From DASYTH01 sp035942955 (lineage in GTDB: Bacteria > Actinomycetota > Actinomycetes > Mycobacteriales > Pseudonocardiaceae): 64,000 bases of DNA. The notes under the pieces were generated by a model. That model saw nothing but the letters and a program-made list of their open reading frames with translations, was not told where the DNA came from and did not search any database. Below, piece after piece: positions 50,464-58,819 of the stretch. The stretch spans positions 1 through 64,000 of the forward strand of contig NZ_DASZCQ010000336.1 in NCBI RefSeq assembly GCF_035942955.1, given 5' to 3'. The position numbers were made by a program, and so were the translations under genes. How positions within the stretch are numbered: the first letter of the stretch is position 1; each line of letters begins with the position of its first letter.

Positions 50464-51269
50464 CGGGGCTGGACCGGTTCTCGTTCAACCAGGCGACCGC
50501 GAACAACTGGCCGCTGGCCGACATGGTCGCCGGCTGCGCGGCGGCCGGGGTGCCCGCGGTCGGGCTGTGGCGGGCGCCGGTCGCCGAGTACGGGCTGGGC
50601 AGGGCGGCCAAGCTGGTGCGCGACGCCGGCCTGTCGGTCAGCACGCTGTGCCGCGGCGGGTTCTTCTGCGACGACGACTGGCTGGCCGACAACCGGCGGG
50701 CCATCGACGAGGCCGCCACCCTCGGCGCGCCGGTGCTGGTGCTGGTGCCCGGCGGCATCGGCGACCGCACGCTGGACGCCGCCCGCGCGCACGTGGCCGA
50801 CGCCATCGCCGCCCTCGTGCCGCACGCCGAGGACGCCGGCGTGCGGCTGGCCATCGAGCCGATGCACCCGATGTACTGTGCCGACCGCGGTGTCGTGTCT
50901 ACTCTGGACGGTGCGCTCGAGCTGGCCGCGCCGTTCCCCGCGGACACGGTCGGCGTCGTCGTGGACACCTACCACCTCTGGTGGGACGAACGGATCTGGG
51001 ACCGGATCGCGCTGGCCGGCGCGGCCGGGCGCATCGCGAGCTACCAGGTCGCCGACTGGATCACCCCGCTGCCCGCCGGCGTGCTGCTCGGCCGCGGCCT
51101 GCCCGGCGCCGGCTGCGTCGAGACCGCCCGGTTCACCGGCGCGGTCGACGCCGCCGGCTACACCGGCCCGATCGAGGTCGAGGTGTTCAACGCCGACCTG
51201 TGGGCCCGACCCGGCCCCGACATCCTGCGCGACACCATCGCCGCCTACCTCGAGCACGTGGTCGGGTAG
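50460..51269 (+). CDS. Sugar phosphate isomerase/epimerase (AP-endonuclease-2 TIM barrel)
   Basis: 269 residues from GTG 50460. Pattern of the xylose-isomerase-like TIM-barrel family: DRFSFNQATANNWPLADMVA, LSVSTLCRGGFF, VRLAIEPMHPMYCADR, VGVVVDTYHLWW and GPIEVEVFNADLW, carrying the Glu, Asp, His and Glu metal ligands. It is likely to isomerise or epimerise an intermediate of the pathway encoded by the operon. It is the last gene. The converging Excalibur lipoprotein gene ends 4 nt later. Confidence 0.87.
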   Translation: MTGLDRFSFNQATANNWPLADMVAGCAAAGVPAVGLWRAPVAEYGLGRAAKLVRDAGLSVSTLCRGGFFCDDDWLADNRRAIDEAATLGAPVLVLVPGGIGDRTLDAARAHVADAIAALVPHAEDAGVRLAIEPMHPMYCADRGVVSTLDGALELAAPFPADTVGVVVDTYHLWWDERIWDRIALAGAAGRIASYQVADWITPLPAGVLLGRGLPGAGCVETARFTGAVDAAGYTGPIEVEVFNADLWARPGPDILRDTIAAYLEHVVG

Positions 51270-51272
51270 GAG

Positions 51273-51707
51273 TCAGCTCTCACAGCCGACACCATCCTTG
51301 TCGCGGTCGAATCCGTGCGGATCCCGGCCGGTCACCTCGAAATTGCTGTACGAGATCTCCGGGCAGTCCAAATCCGGTGGTGGCGAGGGAATGCACACGG
51401 TCGGATATGAGGGGTCACAGTTCTTCTCGGGCGCGGGCGGCGGTTTCGGCGCCGGGGGTGGCTTAGGCGCCGGGGGTGGCTTCGGCGCGGGCGGCGGTGC
51501 CGGCGGCGGTGCCGGCGGTGTGGTCGTCGTCGTTGTGGGCACAGGAGTTGTGGTCGGTGGCGGGGTCGTGCTCCTCGTGGTGGCCGGCGGCGCGATGCTC
51601 AGCGGGGATTGCGGCGGCGCGGGCGGATTCGATCCACACGCGTTCAGTACGAATATCAGCATCGCTCCGCCGGCCAGCGCACGGCGAGATCTGTCTCCAC
51701 CATCCAT
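51273..51707 (-). CDS. Excalibur-domain lipoprotein with Pro-rich stalk
   Basis: About 144 residues from ATG 51707, with GGAG 10 nt upstream. Signal with lipobox GAMLIFVLNAC. A long Pro/Thr/Ala linker follows, including three tandem KPPPAP units, then a C-terminal Excalibur calcium-binding motif with DRDKDGVGCES and paired cysteines. The stalk would hold the domain away from the membrane in the cell wall. The family is often linked to nucleases or wall hydrolases; here it is 88 nt from an NlpC/P60 gene. Confidence 0.8.
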   Translation of the reverse strand: MDGGDRSRRALAGGAMLIFVLNACGSNPPAPPQSPLSIAPPATTRSTTPPPTTTPVPTTTTTTPPAPPPAPPPAPKPPPAPKPPPAPKPPPAPEKNCDPSYPTVCIPSPPPDLDCPEISYSNFEVTGRDPHGFDRDKDGVGCES

Positions 51708-51794
51708 TGTGGGCACGCTCCTGAGTCACTCGACGATGAACTCCGCATCGCCGGGTGTGGAGGTGCCGTTACAAATTCCGGATGGCAAGTTGCG

Positions 51795-52457
51795 TCAGGG
51801 GTAGATGATGCCCGGGATGAGCCCGGCCCTGGTGAAGCGGTTGCCGATGGTGCCGACGGCCACGCCGTAGGCGGAGCCCATCGCCTCGATGGTCTCGTCG
51901 CCGGTGCCGATCGACAGCGCGACGTGGTTGTACTGGGTGTTGTTGTGGCCGGCCGCACGGAACAGCAGCGCGCCGCGGATGCCGCTCGCCTCGGCGACGC
52001 TCAGCTCGAGCCCGGCCGCGGCGACGGCGTCGATCTGGCTGACCGAGTAGTCCGGGAAGGACACCCCGAGCTGGGCGCAGCTCCACGAGATCAGCTCGGC
52101 GCAGTCGAACTCGTCCTCGGTCGGGTCGCTCTCGTCGGCGTTGGCGCCGAACACGTAGCGGTCGTTGACCTGCTTGAGCGCGATGTCGATGAGCGCGTCG
52201 GCGGTGGGGCCCTCGGACGGGTCGTGCGCGGTCGGATCCTCCGCCGGCGTTGAGAACAACGCGCCCCAGGTCTCGGTGTCCACCGAGCCGGTGATGGGTA
52301 ACCCGTAGGCGGCCTGGAAGGCCTGGACCGCCTCCACCGTCTTGCGGCCGTAGTCGCCGTCCGACCCGCCGGCCGAGTAGCCGAGCTCGGTCAGCCGCTC
52401 CTGCACCGTGCGCACGTCGTCGCTGTTGTCGCCGCGTTGAAGAAGAACCTCCGACAT
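51795..52457 (-). CDS. PG-binding plus NlpC/P60 peptidase without signal peptide
   Basis: 220 residues from ATG 52457. Residues 5-70 are a PG_binding_1 domain (VRTVQERLTELGYSAGGSDG, then DYGRKTVEAVQAFQAAYGLP). Residues about 85-220 are an NlpC/P60-like domain with Cys119 in EDEFDCAELISW and His178 in YNHVALSIGTG. Such enzymes cut the stem peptide of peptidoglycan. The N-terminus has no hydrophobic signal, so export must be non-classical, or the protein acts after lysis or in phage-tail-like particles. It is divergent from the Liv-type binding-protein gene. Confidence 0.82.
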   Translation of the reverse strand: MSEVLLQRGDNSDDVRTVQERLTELGYSAGGSDGDYGRKTVEAVQAFQAAYGLPITGSVDTETWGALFSTPAEDPTAHDPSEGPTADALIDIALKQVNDRYVFGANADESDPTEDEFDCAELISWSCAQLGVSFPDYSVSQIDAVAAAGLELSVAEASGIRGALLFRAAGHNNTQYNHVALSIGTGDETIEAMGSAYGVAVGTIGNRFTRAGLIPGIIYP

Positions 52458-52569
52458 CGTGCCTTTCCTCTCTCCCGATCCCGATCTCGGCACAACATGC
52501 GCCGCACCGGGCCGCGGCGGAATGTCCGAGCGAACGGCCGATCGGGCAGCCCTCACAAGCTGGCGGCGC

Positions 52570-52589
52570 GGTAGCGCTACCAATAGGGT
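52570..52589 (+). promoter_or_regulatory. Promoter and operator of the liv-box region
   Basis: The perfect palindrome GGTAGCGCTACC (52570-52581) abuts a TAGGGT -10 hexamer (52584-52589), 32 nt before the binding-protein ATG. A regulator bound there would block RNA polymerase. No regulator gene is adjacent. Confidence 0.5.
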
Positions 52590-52620
52590 TCGGTCACCCG
52601 GAGCGAGGGAGGCGGACGCG

Positions 52621-53841
52621 ATGAACGATCGGCGGTTTTCCCGGCGAGGTGCCCTTGGCCTGCTCGGCGCCGCCGGGGCGGCGGTGGCACTGCCGGGTTG
52701 CGGCAGCAGCGTCGGCGGCGGCTCGGGCGACGGTGGTGGTGGTGGAGGCGGCGGCTCGGTCAAGATCGGGTTGATCATTCCGCAGGCCGGGGTGTACGCG
52801 CCCGTGGGCGCCGACCTGAAGCGCGGCTGGGACCTGTGGCTTGAGCGCAACGGCGGCAAGCTCGGCGACCACCCGGTGTCCACTGTGGTCGGTGACGAGG
52901 GGGAGTCGCCGCAGACCGGGGTGCCGGCGGTGCAGAAGCTGATCCAGAACGACCGGTGCGACATCCTGGTGGGCGTCGTCAGCTCGTCGACCGCGCTCGG
53001 GGTGCGGGACATGGTCATCGAGTCGAAGAAGCTGCTGCTGATCAGCAACGCCGGGGCCGTCGACATCACCGGCAAGGCGGCCTCGCCGTACCTGTGGCGC
53101 ACCTCGTTCACCAACAACCAGGTGTCCGCGGCCATGGGCAGGCACCTGGCGAGCCAGGGGTTCAAGGACGCGGTGTACACGATCGCGCCCGACTACGCCG
53201 CCGGGGCCGAATCGCTTGCCGCCTTCGCCAAGGCGTTCCAGGCCGGTGGCGGCACCATCGCCGGCTCGGCCAAGCCGCCGTTCGGCAAGACCCAGGACTA
53301 CCAGCCGTTCCTGTCGGCCATCCGCGCATCGGGCGCCAAGGCCACGTTCTGCTTCTTCGCCGGCGCCGAAGCCGTCGCGTTCGTCAAGCAGTACAGCCAG
53401 TTCGGGCTGGCCGGCGCGATCCCCTTGTACGGCACCGGCTTCCTCACCGAGGGCGGCGTGCTGCCGGCGCAGGGGGACGCCGCGCTTGGCGTGCAGACCA
53501 CGCTGCACTACTCCAGCGAGCTGGACAACCAGGCCAACAAGGACTTCGTCGCGGCCTACCAGGCCAGGTACAACGAGGCGCCGACCTGCTACGCGGTTCA
53601 GACCTGGGACGCGGCCCTCGTGCTCAACCGGGCGCTGAAGTCCGCGGGCGGGCTGGACGGCGACAGCGTGTCGAAGGCGCTCGGCTCGGTGGGCACGATC
53701 GACGACAGCCCGCGCGGCCCGTGGAGCTTCGACGGCCAGTCGCCGAAGCAGAAGTTCTACCTGCGCAAGGTGGACAAGCGCGACGGACGCTACGTCAACA
53801 CCGTGCTCGCCGACCTCGGCGAGCTGGCGAGGGACGCGTGA
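52621..53841 (+). CDS. Branched-chain-amino-acid-type ABC substrate-binding lipoprotein
   Basis: 406 residues; ATG 52621 after GGGAGG. The N-terminus RRFSRRGALGLLG has a twin-arginine pattern, and ALPGC is a lipobox, so it may be a Tat-exported lipoprotein. A Gly/Ser linker leads to a LivJ-type domain: VKIGLIIPQAGVYAPVGADL, ILVGVVSSSTALGVRDMVIE. With boxC, boxB and benzoate-CoA ligase downstream, the ligand is more likely benzoate or a related aromatic acid than leucine; Liv-type systems are known to import aromatic acids. This is inference from context. Confidence 0.9.
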   Translation: MNDRRFSRRGALGLLGAAGAAVALPGCGSSVGGGSGDGGGGGGGGSVKIGLIIPQAGVYAPVGADLKRGWDLWLERNGGKLGDHPVSTVVGDEGESPQTGVPAVQKLIQNDRCDILVGVVSSSTALGVRDMVIESKKLLLISNAGAVDITGKAASPYLWRTSFTNNQVSAAMGRHLASQGFKDAVYTIAPDYAAGAESLAAFAKAFQAGGGTIAGSAKPPFGKTQDYQPFLSAIRASGAKATFCFFAGAEAVAFVKQYSQFGLAGAIPLYGTGFLTEGGVLPAQGDAALGVQTTLHYSSELDNQANKDFVAAYQARYNEAPTCYAVQTWDAALVLNRALKSAGGLDGDSVSKALGSVGTIDDSPRGPWSFDGQSPKQKFYLRKVDKRDGRYVNTVLADLGELARDA

Positions 53842-53845
53842 GCCG

Positions 53846-54730
53846 GTGCTGTCCTGGTTGGACGCGAACCTGGTGAGCATCCTCAACGGGGTGGCCATCG
53901 GGTTTCTGCTGTTCATTCTGGCCATCGGGCTGTCGTTGATCTTCGGCATGATGGACGTGCTGAACCTGGCGCACGGGGCGCTGTTCCTGCTCGGCGCGTA
54001 CCTGGCGTGGGCGATCGCCGGCGGCGACCCGAGCTGGGGCGGCTTCCTGCTCGCGATCGCGGTGGCGGCGCTGGTCGGGCTGGCGTCCGGCGGTGTGCTT
54101 GCCGTCGCCGTCGAACCGCTTCGACGCCGTGGTCACCTCGATCAGGCGCTGCTCACGCTGGGCGTGGCGCTGGTGGCGGCCGAGCTGCTCGCCCTGCTCT
54201 TCGGCCGGGACGTGCGCGGGATCGATCCGCCGCCCGGGCTGGACCGCGGCGTCGTGGTGCTGGGGGATCAGTACCCGGTGTACCGGCTGGCGCTGATCGG
54301 CGTGGGGCTGGTGCTTGCGGTGGTGGCGCACCTGGTGGTGGAGCGGACCACGGTCGGGTCGCTGATCCGCGCGACGGTGGCGGACCGGGACATGGTGTCG
54401 GCGATCGGGGTTGCGCAGCATCGGGTGCGGTTCGCGGTGCTGGGACTGGGCTCGCTGATGGCCGCGGTGGCCGGGGTCCTCGGCGGGCCGATCTACGGCG
54501 CAAGGCCGGGGCTGGACGCCACGGTGCTGATCCTGGCGTTGGTGGTGGTGGTGATCGGTGGGTTGGGGTCGGTGCGGGGTGCGTTGGTGGCGGCGTTGCT
54601 GATCGGGCAGATCGAGTCGCTCGGCCGGGCGGTGCTGGCCGATGCGGCGTCGTTCATCCTGTTCGGCGCGTTGGCGATCGTGCTCATCCTGTGGCCGCAG
54701 GGGTTGTTCGCCCGCCAGGGAGCGCGGTGA
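53846..54730 (+). CDS. ABC permease, LivH type
   Basis: 294 residues from GTG 53846. Hydrophobic throughout, with LivH landmarks NGVAIGFLLFILAIGLSLIF, GMMDVLNLAHGALFLLGAY and VVVVIGGLGSVRGALVAALL. Forms the channel with LivM. The stop overlaps the start of the LivM gene at base 54730. Confidence 0.92.
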   Translation: MLSWLDANLVSILNGVAIGFLLFILAIGLSLIFGMMDVLNLAHGALFLLGAYLAWAIAGGDPSWGGFLLAIAVAALVGLASGGVLAVAVEPLRRRGHLDQALLTLGVALVAAELLALLFGRDVRGIDPPPGLDRGVVVLGDQYPVYRLALIGVGLVLAVVAHLVVERTTVGSLIRATVADRDMVSAIGVAQHRVRFAVLGLGSLMAAVAGVLGGPIYGARPGLDATVLILALVVVVIGGLGSVRGALVAALLIGQIESLGRAVLADAASFILFGALAIVLILWPQGLFARQGAR

Positions 54731-55644
54731 TGAAGGGCTGGTCGGCGGGCGCACCGGCCGTGGTGCTGCTCGCGGCCGCGCCGCTGTTCCTTGCGCCGTA
54801 CGCGACCACGACGTTGACCCGGATGCTGGTGTTCGCGTTGCTGGTGGCCAGCCTGGACCTGCTGGTCGGGTTCGCCGGGCTGCCGTCGCTGGGGCACGCC
54901 GCCTACTTCGGCGTCGGGGCCTACGCCGCCGCCTGGTTCACCAAGAACGTCACGACCACCGGGCCGGTGCCGCTCGTGGCGTTGGCGGCGGGGGCGGTCG
55001 CCGCGGCGGCCACCGGGTGGGTGGCGGTGCGCACCCACGGGGTGTTCTTCCTGATGCTGACGTTGGCGATCGGCGAGATCGTGGCGCAGGCCGCGGAAAC
55101 CTGGGAGTCGGTGACCGGCGGCTCCAACGGGTTGTACGGCGTGCCGGCCACCCGAATCGGCGGCGCACCGTTGGACGTCGCCGGCGTGTACTGGTACGTG
55201 CTCGCCGCGTTCCTGCTGGGATTCGTGGCGCTGTGGCTGGTGTCGCGGTCACCGTTCGGAGCGGCGCTGCGCGGGATCCGGGACAACGAGCCGCGGATGC
55301 GCGCCCTCGGGTATGCGACGCGGTGGTACAAGTACGCGGCGTTCGTGATCGCCGGTGGGATGGCCGGGATGGCCGGGGGTCTGCTTGCCGCCCAGCAGCG
55401 GCTGGTCACCCCGGCCGACCTGGGATTCACCACGGCGGCGTTGGCCTTGCTCGCGGTGATCATCGGCGGGGCGGGCAGCCTGTGGGGTCCGTGTCTCGGC
55501 GCTGCGCTGGTGATCGTGGTGCGCGACGTGGTCGGCCCGGACATCGACGGCCACGGCCCGCTGCTGCTCGGCCTGGTGTTCATCCTGGTGGTGTACCTGC
55601 TTCCGCGGGGTGCGGCCGGAATCCGCGTGGGAGTGCGGCGATGA
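54730..55644 (+). CDS. ABC permease, LivM type
   Basis: 304 residues. ATG 54730 (GTG 54727 also possible). LivM landmarks: LVGFAGLPSLGHAAYFGVGA, LMLTLAIGEIVAQAAETWES, VTGGSNGLYGVP, ALRGIRDNEPRMRALGY and VIIGGAGSLWGPCLGAAL. The stop overlaps the LivG start (ATGA). Confidence 0.92.
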   Translation: MKGWSAGAPAVVLLAAAPLFLAPYATTTLTRMLVFALLVASLDLLVGFAGLPSLGHAAYFGVGAYAAAWFTKNVTTTGPVPLVALAAGAVAAAATGWVAVRTHGVFFLMLTLAIGEIVAQAAETWESVTGGSNGLYGVPATRIGGAPLDVAGVYWYVLAAFLLGFVALWLVSRSPFGAALRGIRDNEPRMRALGYATRWYKYAAFVIAGGMAGMAGGLLAAQQRLVTPADLGFTTAALALLAVIIGGAGSLWGPCLGAALVIVVRDVVGPDIDGHGPLLLGLVFILVVYLLPRGAAGIRVGVRR

Positions 55645-56393
55645 CCCCTGCGCTGGCCTGTCACGCGGTGACCAGGACGTTCGGCGCGCTGCGGGCGGTG
55701 GATGCCGTCGACCTGGCGGTCCGGCCGGGGGCGCGGCACGCGTTGATCGGGCCGAACGGGGCGGGCAAGACCACGCTGTTCCGGCTGATCACCGGGCTGC
55801 TGCGGGTCTCGGACGGGCAGGTGGAGCTGGGCGGGCGCGACATCACCCGGCTGTCGGAGGTGCGCAGGGCCCGGCTGGGCATCGGCCAGACCCTGCAGCA
55901 CGCCAGCCTGTTCGGCTCCATGACCGCCGCGGAGAACGTCGCGCTGGCGGTCCGCCGGCAGGGCACGGTTTCGCCGGTTCCCCGGCGGGAGCGCGCAACC
56001 TGGGCCAGGGTCGACGAGTTGCTGGCTCTGGTCGGGCTGGCCGATCGCGGTGGGGCCGCCGCGGCCCGGCTGTCCCACGGCGAGCGCAAGCAGCTGGAGG
56101 TGGCGCTGGCGCTGGCCTGCCGGCCGAGCGTGCTGCTGATGGACGAACCGGCCGCGGGCATGTCCACCGCCGAGCGCGCCCGGCTGGTCGACCTGATGCG
56201 CGGGCTGCCCGAGTCGGTCACCGTGCTGTTCGTCGAGCACGACCTCGACCTGGTGTTCGACCTGGCCACCGGGGTCACCGTGCTCAGCCTGGGGCGGGTG
56301 CTGCTCACCGGCACCCCGGACCAGGTCCGGGCCAGCACCGAGGTCCGCGAGGCCTACCTCGGCGCCGCGCGCGACGAGCCACTGTGGAGGTGA
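55641..56393 (+). CDS. ABC ATPase, LivG type
   Basis: 250 residues. Walker A GPNGAGKTT, Q-loop GIGQTLQHASLFGSMTAAEN, signature LSHGERKQLEVALAL, Walker B VLLMDEPAAGMSTAE and VLFVEHDLDLVF. The LivG signature LSHGE is typical. Shorter than usual LivG in the region after the Q-loop. Powers import with LivF. Confidence 0.92.
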   Translation: MTPALACHAVTRTFGALRAVDAVDLAVRPGARHALIGPNGAGKTTLFRLITGLLRVSDGQVELGGRDITRLSEVRRARLGIGQTLQHASLFGSMTAAENVALAVRRQGTVSPVPRRERATWARVDELLALVGLADRGGAAAARLSHGERKQLEVALALACRPSVLLMDEPAAGMSTAERARLVDLMRGLPESVTVLFVEHDLDLVFDLATGVTVLSLGRVLLTGTPDQVRASTEVREAYLGAARDEPLWR

Positions 56394-56400
56394 TCGGCGG

Positions 56401-57102
56401 ATGTTCCTGGAGGTGACCGACCTCGCCGCGGGCTACGCGGGCAGCACCGTGATCCGGGACGTGAGCTTCGGGTTGGAGCGCGGCACCACGCTCGGCCTGC
56501 TCGGCCGCAACGGCGTCGGCAAGTCCACCCTGATCATGACCCTGATGGGCCTCGTGCCACCCGGCGCCGGGTCGATCACGCTCGACGGCGCCCCACTCGC
56601 CGGCCGCCGGCCCGACCAGATCGCCCGCGCCGGTGTCGCGCTCGTCCCACAGGGCCGCCGGATCTGGCCGCCGCTCACCGTGCGCGAGCATCTCGCCCTT
56701 GCCGCCCGCCGGCTCCCGGACCGTCCCGTGTGGACGATTGAGCGGATCCGGGAGCTGCTGCCCCGGCTGGGCGAGCGGTGGCGGCACCCGGCCGGCCGGC
56801 TGTCCGGCGGCGAGCAGCAGATGCTGGCCATCGCGCGCGCCCTGCTCACCAACCCCACGCTGATGCTGATGGACGAGCCATCCGAGGGGCTCGCACCGTC
56901 CATTGTGGAGCAGGTGGCCGCGACGATCCACACGATGGCCGCGGAGGGCGTGGCGGTGCTGCTCGTCGAGCAGGACCTGCACCTGGCCTTCGAGGTATGC
57001 GACGAGATCGCCGTGCTCGGCAGGGGAACCATCGTGCACCGGGCCGGCACCGAGGACTTCCGCCGGGACGAGGCGACCGCGCACCGGCTGCTCGGGGTCT
57101 GA
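56401..57102 (+). CDS. ABC ATPase, LivF type
   Basis: 233 residues; ATG 56401 after GAGGTGATCGG. Walker A GRNGVGKST, LVPQGRRIWPPLTVREHLAL, signature LSGGEQQMLAIARAL, Walker B LMLMDEPSEGLAPSI, VLLVEQDLHLAFEV. All LivF features are present. It is 49 nt upstream of boxC. The intergenic gap carries its own likely promoter, so box genes can be expressed separately. Confidence 0.92.
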   Translation: MFLEVTDLAAGYAGSTVIRDVSFGLERGTTLGLLGRNGVGKSTLIMTLMGLVPPGAGSITLDGAPLAGRRPDQIARAGVALVPQGRRIWPPLTVREHLALAARRLPDRPVWTIERIRELLPRLGERWRHPAGRLSGGEQQMLAIARALLTNPTLMLMDEPSEGLAPSIVEQVAATIHTMAAEGVAVLLVEQDLHLAFEVCDEIAVLGRGTIVHRAGTEDFRRDEATAHRLLGV

Positions 57103-57104
57103 TC

Positions 57105-57146
57105 CTCTACATAACGTTGACGAATAGGTGTAAACATGTAGAGAAT
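57105..57146 (+). promoter_or_regulatory. Promoter with inverted repeat, probable leaderless start of boxC
   Basis: CTCTACAT (57105-57112) and ATGTAGAG (57136-57143) are perfect inverted arms, 23 nt apart, bracketing a TTGACG -35 (57117-57122). A GAGAAT hexamer (57141-57146) 18 nt after it ends 5 nt before the GTG of boxC, so the transcript would start at or near the start codon. No ribosome-binding site is visible. The repeat is placed to act as an operator. Confidence 0.5.
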
Positions 57147-57151
57147 GGGTC

Positions 57152-58762
57152 GTGGCTGACCCAACGGTGTCGTTCGACGCCCACCCGGACACCTACCGGC
57201 ACTGGACGCTCCGGCTGGACGGCGAGGTCGCCTGGCTGGTGCTCGACGTCGACGAGGCCGGCGGGCTGGCGCCGGGCTACGAGCTGAAGCTGAACTCCTA
57301 CGACCTCGGCGTGGACATCGAGCTGTACGACGCCACGCAGCGGCTGCGGTTCGAGCACCCCGAGGTCCGCGCGGTAGTCGTGACCAGCGGCAAGGACAAG
57401 GTGTTCTGCGCCGGGGCGAACATCAGGATGCTGGCCTCCTCGCCGCACCACTGGAAGGTCAACTTCTGCAAGTTCACCAACGAGACCCGCAACGCCATGG
57501 AGGACGCCACCGAGCACTCCGGCCAGGCCTACCTGGCCGCGGTGAACGGGTCCTGCGCGGGCGGCGGGTACGAGCTGGCCCTGGCCTGTGACCGGATCGT
57601 CCTTGTCGACGACAACTCCTCCACGGTCGCGCTGCCCGAGGTGCCGCTGCTCGGCGTGCTGCCCGGCACCGGCGGGCTGACCCGGCTGGTGGACAAGCGC
57701 CGGGTGCGCAAGGACCTCGCCGACGTGTTCGCCACCCGGCCGGACGGGGTCAAGGGCCGGACCGCGGTCGAGTGGCGGCTGGTCGACGAGCTGGTCCCGC
57801 CCCGGCGGTTCGACGAGACGGTTCGGCGGCTGGCCGGGGAGCTGGCCGCCCGGTCCACCAGACCCGTTGGCGCGCAAGGGATCGAGTTGACCCCGCTGCG
57901 GCGGGATCGGTGGGTGCACGCGGAGCTGGACCGGGCGGCCGGCACGGTCACGATCACGGTGCGGGCGCCGGACGAGGTGTCCGGGGGCTTGGACCAGGGC
58001 GCGGAGTTCTGGCCGCTTGCCATGACCCGCGAGCTGGACGATCTGATCCTTCGCTTGCGCACCAACGAGATCGAGCTCGGCACCTGGGTGATCAAGACCG
58101 CGGGGGACGCCGAGGTCGTGCTCGGCTACGAGCGCATGCTGCTCGAGTCGCACTGGCTGGCCAACGAGATCGTGCACTACTACAAGCGCACGCTCAAGCG
58201 GCTGGACGTGACCAGCCGCAGCCTGATCGCGTTGATCGAGCCCGGCTCGTGCTTCGCCGGCATGCTGGCCGAGCTGGCCTTCGCCTGCGACCGGCAGTAC
58301 ATGCTCGACGACCAGGAGACCGCCGAGCCGGCGACGCTGCGGCTGACCGAGGCCAACTTCGGGATGCTCCCGATGGGCAACGGGACCTCCCGGCTGGAGT
58401 CGCGGTTCTACCGTGACGGCGCGCACCTTGAGCTGCTGGCCGGCAAGGAGGTCGGCCGGCCGCTGAGCCCGGCGGAGGCGCTCGAGCTGGGCCTGGTCAC
58501 CGACGCGCCGGACGACATCGACTGGGACGACGAGATCCGGATCGTGCTCGAGGGCCGGGCCGCGCTGAGCCCGGACGCGTGCACCGGCATGGAGGCCAAC
58601 CACCGGTTCGTCGGACCGGAGACCACCGAAACGAAGATCTTCGGCCGGCTCGCCGCCTGGCAGAACTGGATTTTCATGCGGCCCAACGCATCCGGCGAGG
58701 ACGGTGCGCTACGCCGCTACGGCACCGGGCGCAAGCCGGTCTTCGACAGGAGGCGGGTATGA
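57152..58762 (+). CDS. boxC: Benzoyl-CoA-dihydrodiol lyase
   Basis: 536 residues from GTG 57152, near the usual BoxC length of about 550. Two crotonase-like halves are seen: VAWLVLDVDEAGG, RAVVVTSGKDKVFCAGANIR, NGSCAGGGYELALACDRIVL in the first; IALIEPGSCFAGMLAELAFA and LRLTEANFGMLPMGNGTSRL in the second. BoxC hydrolytically opens 2,3-epoxybenzoyl-CoA to 3,4-dehydroadipyl-CoA semialdehyde and formate in the cytoplasm. It sits directly upstream of boxB. Confidence 0.93.
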   Translation: MADPTVSFDAHPDTYRHWTLRLDGEVAWLVLDVDEAGGLAPGYELKLNSYDLGVDIELYDATQRLRFEHPEVRAVVVTSGKDKVFCAGANIRMLASSPHHWKVNFCKFTNETRNAMEDATEHSGQAYLAAVNGSCAGGGYELALACDRIVLVDDNSSTVALPEVPLLGVLPGTGGLTRLVDKRRVRKDLADVFATRPDGVKGRTAVEWRLVDELVPPRRFDETVRRLAGELAARSTRPVGAQGIELTPLRRDRWVHAELDRAAGTVTITVRAPDEVSGGLDQGAEFWPLAMTRELDDLILRLRTNEIELGTWVIKTAGDAEVVLGYERMLLESHWLANEIVHYYKRTLKRLDVTSRSLIALIEPGSCFAGMLAELAFACDRQYMLDDQETAEPATLRLTEANFGMLPMGNGTSRLESRFYRDGAHLELLAGKEVGRPLSPAEALELGLVTDAPDDIDWDDEIRIVLEGRAALSPDACTGMEANHRFVGPETTETKIFGRLAAWQNWIFMRPNASGEDGALRRYGTGRKPVFDRRRV

Positions 58763-58776
58763 CACCCCCTGTGTCA
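58760..58776 (+). other. Short hairpin at the boxC stop codon
   Basis: TGACAC (58760-58765, containing the stop TGA) pairs with GTGTCA (58771-58776) around CCCCT. The same TGACAC/GTGTCA pair occurs at the stop of the benzoate-CoA ligase (61906). It may trim or stabilise mRNA, or attenuate between boxC and boxB. Confidence 0.4.
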
Positions 58777-58819
58777 ACCAGGCCGGGCCGCGGCCCCGCC
58801 AACCGCACCTCGGGGGACC

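Noticed and set aside
45121..51269. Assignment of the operon as a sulfonate (ssu) utilisation system
   Set aside because: The transporter class would allow it, but no flavin monooxygenase (SsuD) or TauD-type dioxygenase is present; the enzymes are of sugar-related families.
51430..51530. Repetitive G-rich stretch of 15-18-bp units as a possible satellite or CRISPR-like array
   Set aside because: The repeats encode the KPPPAP stalk of the Excalibur lipoprotein in frame. There are no spacers.
54109..54126. GTCGAACCGCTTCGAC, resembling the palindrome at 19380-19399
   Set aside because: It is inside the LivH coding region, is not a perfect palindrome, and its codons are explained by the protein.
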